A DNA stretch of 8,905 bases. It comes from JAJNBA01 sp035696925. GTDB taxonomy: Bacteria; Actinomycetota; UBA4738; HRBIN12. A program made the translations under genes and the position numbers. Positions 1 through 7,014 of the stretch are shown in pieces. Location of the stretch: contig DASSDW010000133.1 of the NCBI GenBank assembly GCA_035696925.1, positions 1-8,905 on the forward strand. The letters run 5' to 3'. Every line of letters starts with the position of its first letter. The first letter of the stretch is position 1. The notes under the pieces are model-generated. The model saw nothing but the letters and a program-made list of their open reading frames with translations, was not told the origin of the DNA and searched no databases.

Positions 1-981
1 CGATCGTTCCGGTCCGCCGGCTTCCTGCTCCTCATCGCGGCGGTGATCGCCGTGAGCTGGATCCGCCTCCCGTTCTACTCGTTCGGAGCCGGCCCCGCCC
101 GGGAGATCGCGCCGCTGATCCACGTGGAGGGCGTGCCGACCTACGGATCCGCCGGGCACCTCGTGATGACCACGATCCGATTCGACAAGTTGACCGCGCT
201 GGGGATGATCGCGACGTGGATCGATCCCGATCGCTCGGTCGAAGGGGAGGACGTCGTCTATCCCCCCGGCCTGACCGCCGAGGAGGAGACCCGGCGAGCG
301 ATCTCCCAGATGGATCAGAGCAAGATCGACGCCGCGGTGGTCGTCCTCTCGTTGCTCACCGATTATCCGAAGGAGCACGGGCCCGGGGCCCTCGTGGAGG
401 CCGTCGGTCCCGACTGCCCGGCGGACGAGCGGCTGTTCCCAGGCGACCTGATCATCCGGATCGAGGGCGAGCCCGTGGATTCACGACGAGAGGCATCGCG
501 GCTCATCGACGCCGTCCCGATCGACGATCCCATCGAGTTCCGGGTCGACGCGGACGGCGAGATGCACAACGTCAACGTCGCCCGCGGGAGCTGCCCCGGC
601 ATCGACGAGCCGCTGATCGGCATCGTGCTCGTCGAGCCGTTCCCGTTCGAGATCACGATCGAGAGCTCCGAGATCGGCGGCCCCTCGGCCGGTCTGATGT
701 GGGCGCTCGGGCTCTACGATCTCCTCACCCCCGGTGACCTCACGCGTGGGCGGACGATCGCCGGGACGGGCGCGATCGACGTCGAGGGCAACATCGGGCC
801 GATCGGTGGGATCGCCGACAAGGTGGGAGCCGCGCAGAGCGTCGACGCGGACATCCTCCTGGTACCCCAGGACAACTTCAGCGAGCTCCGGGACGTCGAC
901 ACCGGAGACCTCGAGCTGATCCCCGTGTCCACGCTGGAGGAGGCCGTGGCGGCGCTCGACCCATCGGCAACGACGGCCTGA
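1..981 (+). CDS. YlbL-type membrane-anchored PDZ/Lon (S16) serine protease, 5' end outside window
   Basis: The frame is open to the left edge, so the true start lies outside; 326 residues are visible, close to the usual length of the family. Visible order: an N-terminal membrane helix (about residues 8-23, AGFLLLIAAVIAVSW), an exported region with the family-like stretch DPDRSVEGEDVVYPPG, a PDZ-like domain (about 124-195, with LFPGDLIIRIEGEPV), and a C-terminal Lon-type proteolytic domain. The catalytic serine is in GGPSAG (codon at 685-687) and the likely partner lysine in IGGIADKVGAA (codon 820-822), as in the Lon Ser/Lys dyad. The relative YlbL (DdcP) of Bacillus subtilis is a membrane protease that helps remove the cell-division inhibitor YneA after DNA damage. 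Whether this gene has that role is inference. It ends with TGA 15 nt before the UPF0182 gene, a neighbour also found in mycobacteria. A GTG at 43 is an internal codon inside the helix, not a credible start. Confidence 0.93.
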   Translation, partial: RSFRSAGFLLLIAAVIAVSWIRLPFYSFGAGPAREIAPLIHVEGVPTYGSAGHLVMTTIRFDKLTALGMIATWIDPDRSVEGEDVVYPPGLTAEEETRRAISQMDQSKIDAAVVVLSLLTDYPKEHGPGALVEAVGPDCPADERLFPGDLIIRIEGEPVDSRREASRLIDAVPIDDPIEFRVDADGEMHNVNVARGSCPGIDEPLIGIVLVEPFPFEITIESSEIGGPSAGLMWALGLYDLLTPGDLTRGRTIAGTGAIDVEGNIGPIGGIADKVGAAQSVDADILLVPQDNFSELRDVDTGDLELIPVSTLEEAVAALDPSATTA

Positions 982-983
982 GC

Positions 984-989
984 TAGGCT
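984..989 (+). promoter_or_regulatory. Putative -10 box (TAGGCT) for UPF0182
   Basis: TAGGCT lies just after the stop of the protease gene and ends 7 nt before the UPF0182 ATG. This spacing places transcription initiation at or next to the ATG, as in leaderless actinobacterial genes. No Shine-Dalgarno sequence is visible before this ATG and no convincing TTGACA-like -35 is seen. UPF0182 may therefore have its own promoter besides read-through from the protease. Confidence 0.45.
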
Positions 990-996
990 GCTCACG

Positions 997-3858
997 ATGT
1001 CGACCACCACCGTCCGGATCCCGTACCCGAGGCGTCGCTGGCCGTTGGTCGCCGTCGGCATCCTGGTCGTGGGCTTCCTGATCCTCACGTTCCTCTCGAA
1101 CTTCTACATCGACGTCCTGTGGTACCGGGAGGTCGACCTCTCCCAGGTCTTCTGGACCCGGATCTGGGCCCAGGCCGGTCTGGCGTCGGCGTTCTTCGTC
1201 ACGTTCTTCGTCCTGCTCCTCGCCAACCTCATCGTGACCCGCCGTCTCGCCCCGACGATCGTGGCCCTGACGCCCGAGCAGGAGATCGTCGAGCGATTCA
1301 AGGAGAACATCGAGCCGTACCTCCGGTGGGCGGTCCCGCTCGGCGCGGCGGTCCTGTCGATCTTCGTCGGCCTCGCGGCCGCCGGGCACTGGCAAGAGTT
1401 CCTGCTGTGGCGGTCATCGAGCGGGATCGAGTTCGGGAACCCCGACCAGGTGTTCGGCCGCGATCCCGCCTTCTACGTCTTCACGCTCCCGTGGCTGAAG
1501 TACCTCCAGAGCTGGTTGTTCGCCTCGCTCGTCGGCATCACGGTGATCGTCGGTATCGGCCACTTCCTCCAGGGCGGGATCCGTCCGCAGGCGGTCGGCC
1601 TCCGCGACAAGGTCGACCCGCAGGTGCGGGCGCATCTGTCGGTGCTCCTCGGGCTGATCCTGCTCGCGAAGGCGTGGGGCTACTACCTCGGTCGCTTCGA
1701 CCTGCTGACGTCCGAGCGCGGCGTGGTCCAGGGTGCCTCCTACACGGACGTCACGGCGCAGCTGCCCGCGCTCACCTTCCTGGCGATCGTCGCGGTGCTG
1801 TGCGCCGTGATGTTCTTCGTGAACGCTCGCTACCGCGTCTGGAGCCTCCCGATCATCGCCGTCGGGCTCCTGCTCATCGTGTCGATCCTGCTGGGCACGG
1901 CCTACCCGGCGTTCATCCAGCAGTTCCGCGTCAGACCCAACGAGCAGCAGTACGAACGCGAGTACATCGGGCGGAACATCGCGGGGACCCAGCGAGCCTT
2001 CGGTCTCACCGACATCCGGCTGGAGGAACGTCCGACGTTCCAGCCGGTCGTGACCGCCGACGACGTGGAATCGAACGCGGCCACGATCGCGAACATCCGT
2101 CTGTGGCGCCCCTCCGTCCTGAAGGAGAACTTCGAGTCGGTCCAGCGGATCCGCCAGTACTACGACTTCAACGACGTGGACGTGGACCGCTACGAGATCG
2201 AGGGCGTGCGACGGGTGCTGATGGTGTCGGGCCGCGAGGTGACCCAGAGCGGCATCAGTCAGCAGGCCCGCACCTGGCAGAACGAGCACCTCGTCTACAC
2301 GCACGGGTTCGGGACCGTCGCCGCGCAGGTGAACTCGACCACGTCGGACGGGGGGCCGCTGCTCACGCTCGAAGACATCCCGCCCGACGGAGAGCCGAGC
2401 ACGGATCAGCCACGGATCTACTACGGGGAGATCGACGACGTCGACTTCGTCGTCGTCAACTCCGCGACCGAGGAGCTCGACTACGAGGGCGCGTCCGGAG
2501 AGACCCCGTTCACGTACACCGGCGAGGGCGGGATCGAGCTGGGCGGGTACCTCCGTCGCGCCCTGTTCGCGTGGCGCTTCCAGGATGCGAACCTGCTGAT
2601 CTCCGGGCAGGTCGACAGCGAGAGCCGGGTCCTCTTCCGGCGCGACATCGAGGACAGGGCGGAGGCGACGCTGCCGTTCCTCACGTTCGACGCCGATCCC
2701 TACCTGGCCGTGACCCAGGAGGGGTACGTCTGGATCATGGATGCGTACACGACGTCGAACGCGTACCCCTACTCCCAGTCCGTCGACCTGTCGGAGGTCA
2801 CCGCCAACCTCCTTCCCCGGCAGGACGTGAACTACATCCGCAACTCGGTGAAGGCCGTCGTCGATGCGTACGACGGGTCCGTCACGTACTACGCGGATCT
2901 CGACGAGCCGATCATGCAGGCGTGGAGCACGGCGTTCCCCGGGGTGTTCACCCCGATCGAGGAAGCGCCCGAGGAGATCGCGGCCCACTTCCGGTACCCG
3001 GAGAACCTCTTCCAAGCCCAGGCGTTCCAGTACGCGAACTACCACGTGGAGGAACCGGACGCGTTCTACCGGAAGCAGGACTTCTGGGAGGTGCCGGGCG
3101 ACCCCACGTTGCAGAGCGACGTGATCGGCCCGGACGGCTCCCCGTCGCCCGCTCCGAACGCGAGCGCGCGCAAGCTCCTGCCGAACTACCAATTGCTCCG
3201 GCTGCCGGGAGACACGGAGGAGCGGTTCCATCTCGTGATCCCGTTCCAGCCGGAGAACCGCTTGAACATGGTGGGCTGGATGGCCGCGAACTCCGACCAG
3301 GAGGGCTACGGTGAGCTCGTTGCGTTCACCCTGCCGTCCGGACGTGACGTGGACGGCCCCGGGTTGGTCTTCGCCCGCGTGAACTCCGACCAGGAGTTCT
3401 CCGAGGCGCGGACGCTCCTCGGGACCGGCGGGTCGCGGGTCCTCTTCGGGGACCTGCTGACGATCCCCATCGAGGAATCGATCCTCTACGTGCTGCCGGT
3501 CTACGTGCGGGCGGCCGGGACGTCGGCGGTGCCGGAGCTCGAGCTGGTGTTGGTGGTCAACGGATCGACCGTCACCCTGGGGCGCACCCTGACCGAAGCG
3601 ATCGAGGACTCGACCGGTGCCGTCACGGGCGAGGAACCGCCGCCGCCCGACGGTGGAGAAGGAACCGTCGAGCAGCAGATCGAACGACTGTTGTCGCAGG
3701 CCGTGACGCACTTCGCCGCCGCCGAGGAGGCGCTCCGAGCCGGCGACCTGGCCACGTACCAGTCGGAGCAGGAGCAGGCGCGGGCGCTCGTCGAGCAGGC
3801 CAACGAGCTCCTCGCGGCCGGGACGGGCGGGGAGCCGTCCCCGTCGCCTTCGCCCTAG
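997..3858 (+). CDS. UPF0182 family membrane protein
   Basis: A 953-residue protein of the UPF0182 family (PF03699), whose molecular function I know of no established account. Seven hydrophobic helices fit at about 17-35, 58-80, 110-129, 170-191, 212-230, 256-275 and 283-302. A very large domain (about 303-878), presumably outside the membrane, follows. Family-like blocks include FGRDPAFYVFTLPW (153-166), VVQGASYTDV, RPNEQQYEREYIGRNIAGTQ (313-332), DADPYLAV and DAYTTSNAYPYSQS. The C-terminus has a proline-rich linker (about 879-887), a helical, probably coiled stretch (889-941, with QQIERLLSQAVTHF and LRAGDLATYQ) and an SPSPSP tail. Length is normal for actinobacterial members. The ATG at 997 is chosen because a basic N-terminus leads directly into helix 1 and a -10 box sits at leaderless spacing. 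The TAG stop overlaps the stop of the convergent aldehyde dehydrogenase gene. A joint envelope role with the upstream protease is inferred from conserved adjacency. Confidence 0.96.
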   Translation: MSTTTVRIPYPRRRWPLVAVGILVVGFLILTFLSNFYIDVLWYREVDLSQVFWTRIWAQAGLASAFFVTFFVLLLANLIVTRRLAPTIVALTPEQEIVERFKENIEPYLRWAVPLGAAVLSIFVGLAAAGHWQEFLLWRSSSGIEFGNPDQVFGRDPAFYVFTLPWLKYLQSWLFASLVGITVIVGIGHFLQGGIRPQAVGLRDKVDPQVRAHLSVLLGLILLAKAWGYYLGRFDLLTSERGVVQGASYTDVTAQLPALTFLAIVAVLCAVMFFVNARYRVWSLPIIAVGLLLIVSILLGTAYPAFIQQFRVRPNEQQYEREYIGRNIAGTQRAFGLTDIRLEERPTFQPVVTADDVESNAATIANIRLWRPSVLKENFESVQRIRQYYDFNDVDVDRYEIEGVRRVLMVSGREVTQSGISQQARTWQNEHLVYTHGFGTVAAQVNSTTSDGGPLLTLEDIPPDGEPSTDQPRIYYGEIDDVDFVVVNSATEELDYEGASGETPFTYTGEGGIELGGYLRRALFAWRFQDANLLISGQVDSESRVLFRRDIEDRAEATLPFLTFDADPYLAVTQEGYVWIMDAYTTSNAYPYSQSVDLSEVTANLLPRQDVNYIRNSVKAVVDAYDGSVTYYADLDEPIMQAWSTAFPGVFTPIEEAPEEIAAHFRYPENLFQAQAFQYANYHVEEPDAFYRKQDFWEVPGDPTLQSDVIGPDGSPSPAPNASARKLLPNYQLLRLPGDTEERFHLVIPFQPENRLNMVGWMAANSDQEGYGELVAFTLPSGRDVDGPGLVFARVNSDQEFSEARTLLGTGGSRVLFGDLLTIPIEESILYVLPVYVRAAGTSAVPELELVLVVNGSTVTLGRTLTEAIEDSTGAVTGEEPPPPDGGEGTVEQQIERLLSQAVTHFAAAEEALRAGDLATYQSEQEQARALVEQANELLAAGTGGEPSPSPSP

Positions 3859-5420
3859 CCGGCGGGGAGGCGGAACCCGAGGTCTGCGTCCAGCTCGGCC
3901 GTGTCCATCTGCGCCTTCTGGAGATGCCCCGAGTAGTCCCAGTTCATCGCCTGCCACCGGGTGAACTGATCGAGCACCCACAGGCCGGATTGCCGGCTCC
4001 CGTTCCCGGAGCGTCCGTTTCCGCCGAACGGCAGGTGGGCCTCCGCGCCCGACGTGGAGTTGTTCACACTCACCATCCCCGCCGAGATCCGGTCGCGGAA
4101 ACGGAAGACGTGCAGGGGGTCGTTCGTGTAGATGCTGCTCGACAACCCGTATCCGTGCCCGTTCGCGAGGTCCATCGCCTGGTCGAACGTGTCGAACGCG
4201 GCGACGCCCACGATCGGACCGAACGTTTCGGTGCGGTACAGATCGTCCTCGATCGTCACGCCGTCGACGATCACCGGGTGGTAGTAGAGCCCGGTCTCCG
4301 GATCGCCGACGAAGCCGGTCCGTGGGTTGCCGGCCGTGATGCGGCCGATGCCGTCGGAGCCTGAGGCGGCGTGATGCGGGCGGATCAGCTGGAGCCACCG
4401 CTCGTAGCGCTCGCCGAAGCGGGCCGAGATCATCGGCCCGTACAGGACGTCCTCGGAGGGATCGCCGATCGGAGCGTCCGTCGTGGCTTTCGTGAACCGC
4501 GCCATGAAGTCGTCGTGGACGTCGCGATGCACGATCGCCGTGCCGAGCGACGTGCAGCGCTGGCCGGCGGTCCCGAAACCGCTGAACAGCGCGCCTTCCA
4601 CGGCGAGGTCCAGGTCGGCATCGGGCATCACGACGAGCGGATTCTTGCCGCCGAGCTCGAGGCACGGCGACTGGAGGTGACGGCCGCACAGCTCACCGAT
4701 CCGGCTCCCCACCTCGGTCGAGCCGGTGAACCCGACCTTGTCGAGCACGCCGTCGTCCAGGGCGCGTTCGATCCCCTCGAACGTCTGCGGTCCGTCTGCA
4801 AGCACGAGCTGGAAGGCTCCTCGCGGGAACCCGGCGTGGAGGATCAGCTGGGCGAACGCCTCGGCGGTGGCGGGCGTGTACTCGGCGGGCTTCCAGACCA
4901 ACGCGTTGCCGCACAGCAGGGCGGGCACGATGTACCACGAGGGGACGGCGACGGGGAAGTTGCCTGCGGTGACGATTCCCGCGACTCCCACGGGGACGCG
5001 GAACGTGAAGAGCTGTTTGTCCGGCATCTCGGACGGGACCGTCTGGCCGTGGAGGCGGCGGCCCTCGCCGAGGAAGAAGGTGCAGGTATCGATGACCTCC
5101 TGCACCTCGCCGCGCGACTCGCGGATCGGCTTCCCGATCTCACGGGTGATCAGCCGAGACAGCGACTCGATGTTTTCTTCCACGAGCCGGCCGAGTTGCT
5201 GGATCGCCCTGCCTCGGACCGGAGCGGGGACCGCGGCCCAGGTCGGTTGCGCCGCCTTCGCCCGCCGGCAGGCGTCGAGGAAGGTGGCCGCGTCGCCGAG
5301 CTGTGCCTCGACGACCGTCTCCTCCAGGCGGGCGGGGTTCACGATCGTGAGGGTTCCGCCCGGGGAGTCCCCTGCGGCGCTGCCGTCGAGCAGGGAGGTC
5401 ACGGTGCGGGCGGCGGTCAT
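3855..5420 (-). CDS. NAD(P)-dependent aldehyde dehydrogenase, substrate unknown
   Basis: A full-length 521-residue member of the aldehyde dehydrogenase superfamily (PF00171), which oxidises aldehydes to carboxylates using NAD(P)+, normally in the cytoplasm. Visible active-site elements: TAGNFP with the oxyanion asparagine N154, the cofactor-binding WKPAE (K177), FTGSTEVG (231-238), the general base E255 in ELGGKN, the catalytic cysteine C289 in GQRCTS, and ETFGP with E398. The C-terminal section contains NNSTSGAEAHLPFGGNGRSG (453-472) and a tail after about 488 (RWQAMNWDYSGHLQKAQMD). This looks like a distinct uncharacterised subgroup rather than betaine, succinate-semialdehyde or P5C dehydrogenase, but I cannot name the substrate. 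All catalytic residues are present, so the enzyme should be active. The ATG at 5420 follows a TAGCAT box by 9 nt, suggesting a very short or absent leader. The gene is divergent from the ferredoxin gene and shares a CTAG stop overlap with UPF0182. Confidence 0.95.
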   Translation of the reverse strand: MTAARTVTSLLDGSAAGDSPGGTLTIVNPARLEETVVEAQLGDAATFLDACRRAKAAQPTWAAVPAPVRGRAIQQLGRLVEENIESLSRLITREIGKPIRESRGEVQEVIDTCTFFLGEGRRLHGQTVPSEMPDKQLFTFRVPVGVAGIVTAGNFPVAVPSWYIVPALLCGNALVWKPAEYTPATAEAFAQLILHAGFPRGAFQLVLADGPQTFEGIERALDDGVLDKVGFTGSTEVGSRIGELCGRHLQSPCLELGGKNPLVVMPDADLDLAVEGALFSGFGTAGQRCTSLGTAIVHRDVHDDFMARFTKATTDAPIGDPSEDVLYGPMISARFGERYERWLQLIRPHHAASGSDGIGRITAGNPRTGFVGDPETGLYYHPVIVDGVTIEDDLYRTETFGPIVGVAAFDTFDQAMDLANGHGYGLSSSIYTNDPLHVFRFRDRISAGMVSVNNSTSGAEAHLPFGGNGRSGNGSRQSGLWVLDQFTRWQAMNWDYSGHLQKAQMDTAELDADLGFRLPAG

Positions 5421-5429
5421 CCTGCAGCG

Positions 5430-5435
5430 ATGCTA
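5430..5435 (-). promoter_or_regulatory. Putative -10 box (TAGCAT) for aldehyde dehydrogenase
   Basis: Read on the minus strand, TAGCAT ends 9 nt before the ATG at 5420, so transcription would begin within about 2 nt of the start codon. No Shine-Dalgarno sequence precedes the ATG. No recognisable -35 is present. The box lies in the 88-bp divergent region shared with the ferredoxin gene. Confidence 0.4.
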
Positions 5436-5437
5436 CC

Positions 5438-5461
5438 GAACCCCGTCTGGTCGTAGGGTTC
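5438..5461. repeat. Inverted repeat (6-bp arms) in ALDH/ferredoxin divergent promoter region
   Basis: GAACCC at 5438-5443 and GGGTTC at 5456-5461 are exact reverse complements with a 12-nt spacer. The right arm overlaps the candidate ferredoxin -10 box. It could be an operator for both divergent genes. However, a 6-bp match is about what chance would give in GC-rich DNA of this length, so this is weak. Confidence 0.25.
5454..5459 (+). promoter_or_regulatory. Putative -10 box (TAGGGT) for ferredoxin
   Basis: TAGGGT fits a TANNNT-type -10 and would give a 5' leader of roughly 42-44 nt before the ferredoxin ATG. That agrees with this gene having a recognisable ribosome binding site, unlike its neighbours. 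No -35 box is evident. The assignment rests only on the hexamer and its position. Confidence 0.35.
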
Positions 5462-5493
5462 CAACGCAGCATCCGAGGGTACGGCCCGATCGA

Positions 5494-5502
5494 AAGGGTG
5501 AT
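5494..5502 (+). promoter_or_regulatory. Ribosome binding site for ferredoxin
   Basis: AAGGGTGAT resembles the anti-Shine-Dalgarno complement AAGGAGGTGAT with two bases missing, and sits about 6-10 nt before the ATG at 5509. A further GAGG lies immediately before the start. It supports ATG 5509 over a long upstream extension of the same frame, which would run antisense through the aldehyde dehydrogenase gene. Confidence 0.55.
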
Positions 5503-5508
5503 GAGGAC

Positions 5509-5829
5509 ATGGCGTACGTGATCGCGGAACCCTGCATCGACGTGAAGGACAAGGCGTGCGTGGACGAGTGCCCGGTCGACTGCATCTACGAGGGGCCGCG
5601 GATGCTCTACATCCATCCGGACGAATGCGTGGACTGCGACGCGTGCGTGCCCGTGTGCCCCGTCACCGCGATCTTCCCCGAGGACGACCTGCCGTCCGAA
5701 TGGAAGCAGTTCACCGCGGTCAACGCCGAATGGTTCGAGACGACCGGTCTCGGCTCTCCCGGTGGGGCCGCGCAGGCCGGTCCACAGCCCAAGGACCACG
5801 CGGTCGTCGAGGGCTGGGAAGCTGTCTAG
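5509..5829 (+). CDS. fdxA: 7Fe ferredoxin ([3Fe-4S]/[4Fe-4S]), FdxA/FdxC type
   Basis: A 106-residue soluble electron carrier. Eight cysteines are at 9, 17, 21, 25, 40, 43, 46 and 50. The first motif is C-x7-C-x3-CP and lacks the CxxCxxC spacing. By comparison with known 7Fe ferredoxins, C9, C17 and C50 should hold a [3Fe-4S] cluster, and C40, C43, C46 and C21 a [4Fe-4S] cluster, leaving C25 free. The blocks MAYVIAEPCIDVKDKACV, ECPVDCIYEGPRMLYIHPDE and CVDCDACVPVCPV match the actinobacterial FdxA/FdxC type (compare M. tuberculosis Rv1177) almost word for word. The C-terminal part (about 57-106) is the usual extension with EDDLPSEWKQF and LGSPGGA. Redox partners cannot be told from the sequence; the divergent aldehyde dehydrogenase is not a known partner. 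The gene has its own leader and ribosome binding site. Its TAG stop overlaps the stop of the convergent transporter by 4 bp. Confidence 0.96.
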   Translation: MAYVIAEPCIDVKDKACVDECPVDCIYEGPRMLYIHPDECVDCDACVPVCPVTAIFPEDDLPSEWKQFTAVNAEWFETTGLGSPGGAAQAGPQPKDHAVVEGWEAV

Positions 5830-6932
5830 GACTCCTCTCGGACGCGGGTCGGCAGCAGGGTCAGCAGTGCGATCGGCGCTCCGAGGAGGAGCCACATCGC
5901 CGAGTGCAGTCCCCACCGTTCCGCGACGGAGGCGATCGCGAGTGGAAGGAGGACTCCGACGAGGTCGGCCGGGGCCCCGACCGCGATGGCGGTGCCTCCT
6001 CGGGCCGGGAGCTCGGAGTACAGACGGGCCTGCACGATCGCGTACCACCCCGCCCTGACCAGCCCGAGCGGAAGCAACAGGATCAGTTTCCCGGCCAAAG
6101 ACCCGACCACGAGGAACGCCGGATAGACCACGAGCGCGCCCACGGCCGACCACCGCAGCCACGCGAGGCCGTCCATCCGCCGAAGGATCCGGATGATGAG
6201 CGCGTCACCCAGAAGCGAGGCCACGGACAGGATCCCGACACCCGCCGCGGCGACGCTGGGTGAGGCACCCCCCTCGTCGACCAGATACAGCGCCGCGAAC
6301 CCCACGAAGACGTCGCCCAAGAGGTCCGTGAGCTGTACCAGTGTGAGCCACCTCAGCACCCGGCGCTCCCGCAGCGCGGCGATCGCGCCGCGGACCGCCG
6401 CGCGGAGATCCGTGGAGTCAGGGTGGGGCGGCGGGAACCGGAGATGTCGCGCGGACAGCAGGACGGGAACCGTCATCAGCGCAGCGACCACCGTCGCCAC
6501 GCGCCAGCCGGATCCGAGTCCGACGACGCCGACGAGGAGGAGCGGACCCAGGATGCCGCCGACGGACCCGGCGACCACCCATCTCGCCATGTTCCGCTCC
6601 GTCGATGCCGGCTCGAGGTCCATCCAGGTCGCCTGGGCGAGGCTCACGAATGCGCCGGACGCGGGGAACAGGACGCAGGTCGCGGCCAACAGGAGACCGA
6701 AGCCGGATGCCGCCGCCGTTCCGAACAGCGCCAGGATGAACGTGACACCACCGCCGAGCACCACCCAGCGGCGCCACCCGATGTCGGAGAGGAGGGCGGG
6801 GCCAGGCTCGACGAGCGTGCTGAGGATCCCGGGGATCGACAGCAGGAGCCCGATCTGGAAGTAGGAGAGCGAGAGCTCTCGACGGATGAGCGGCCACGCA
6901 GCTTCCCGAAGGCCGAACACCAGCTCGTCCAT
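5826..6932 (-). CDS. MFS-type transporter, probably truncated at its N-terminus by an in-frame TGA
   Basis: From the ATG at 6932 this is a 368-residue polytopic protein resembling major facilitator superfamily carriers. Evidence includes a motif-A-like loop GPALLSDIGWRRW (44-56) between the first two full helices, a charged central loop (about 161-192), and two helix bundles. I count about eleven helices (near 26-46, 56-72, 76-98, 118-137, 142-160, 195-217, 226-248, 259-280, 282-300, 315-335, 343-361); MFS proteins normally have twelve. The missing helix 1 is encoded just upstream in the same frame (ALASVAIFLAIEF leading into MDELVFGLREAAW). That stretch has no ATG, GTG or TTG, and is cut off from the upstream ATG at 7007 by a TGA at 6981-6983. 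The gene may be a recent pseudogene, a sequencing error, or produce a shortened protein. Substrate unknown; an efflux or sugar-type carrier is possible. It is divergent from the glycosyltransferase. Confidence 0.85.
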   Translation of the reverse strand: MDELVFGLREAAWPLIRRELSLSYFQIGLLLSIPGILSTLVEPGPALLSDIGWRRWVVLGGGVTFILALFGTAAASGFGLLLAATCVLFPASGAFVSLAQATWMDLEPASTERNMARWVVAGSVGGILGPLLLVGVVGLGSGWRVATVVAALMTVPVLLSARHLRFPPPHPDSTDLRAAVRGAIAALRERRVLRWLTLVQLTDLLGDVFVGFAALYLVDEGGASPSVAAAGVGILSVASLLGDALIIRILRRMDGLAWLRWSAVGALVVYPAFLVVGSLAGKLILLLPLGLVRAGWYAIVQARLYSELPARGGTAIAVGAPADLVGVLLPLAIASVAERWGLHSAMWLLLGAPIALLTLLPTRVREES

Positions 6933-7007
6933 GAACTCGATCGCGAGGAAGATCGCGACCGAGGCGAGGGCTGGGCGAGGTCAGCCGAAGGGGCTGGGCA
7001 CGCGCAT
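6933..7007 (-). other. In-frame N-terminal extension of the transporter interrupted by TGA at codon 9
   Basis: On the minus strand, ATG at 7007-7005 begins MRVPSPFG, then TGA at 6983-6981, then PRPALASVAIFLAIEF joins the transporter frame at 6932 without a shift. The ATG lies 7 nt after a TAGCCT box, the same spacing as at UPF0182, so it is the expected native start. A single change, TGG to TGA, would explain the break. TGA is a normal stop here, since it ends the protease and glycosyltransferase genes. Confidence 0.6.
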
Positions 7008-7014
7008 GATCCGA

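Noticed and set aside
1119..3314. A 731-codon plus-strand open frame inside UPF0182
   Set aside because: Alternate-frame shadow rich in Arg, Pro and Gly; the UPF0182 frame matches a known family throughout.
3848..3867. Possible hairpin around the shared CTAG stop of UPF0182 and aldehyde dehydrogenase
   Set aside because: The stem needs two G-U pairs and has no T-tract on either side; such stems are common by chance in DNA this GC-rich.
1414..4689. A 1091-codon open frame on the minus strand, antisense to UPF0182 and out of frame with the aldehyde dehydrogenase
   Set aside because: The translation is Arg/Asp/Val-rich low-complexity with no family resemblance. It is a typical GC-rich shadow and crosses two strongly supported genes.
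4726..5508. Long upstream extension of the ferredoxin frame
   Set aside because: It runs antisense through the aldehyde dehydrogenase gene with Ser/Arg-rich sequence. The ribosome binding site and the family N-terminus MAYVIAEP fix the start at 5509.
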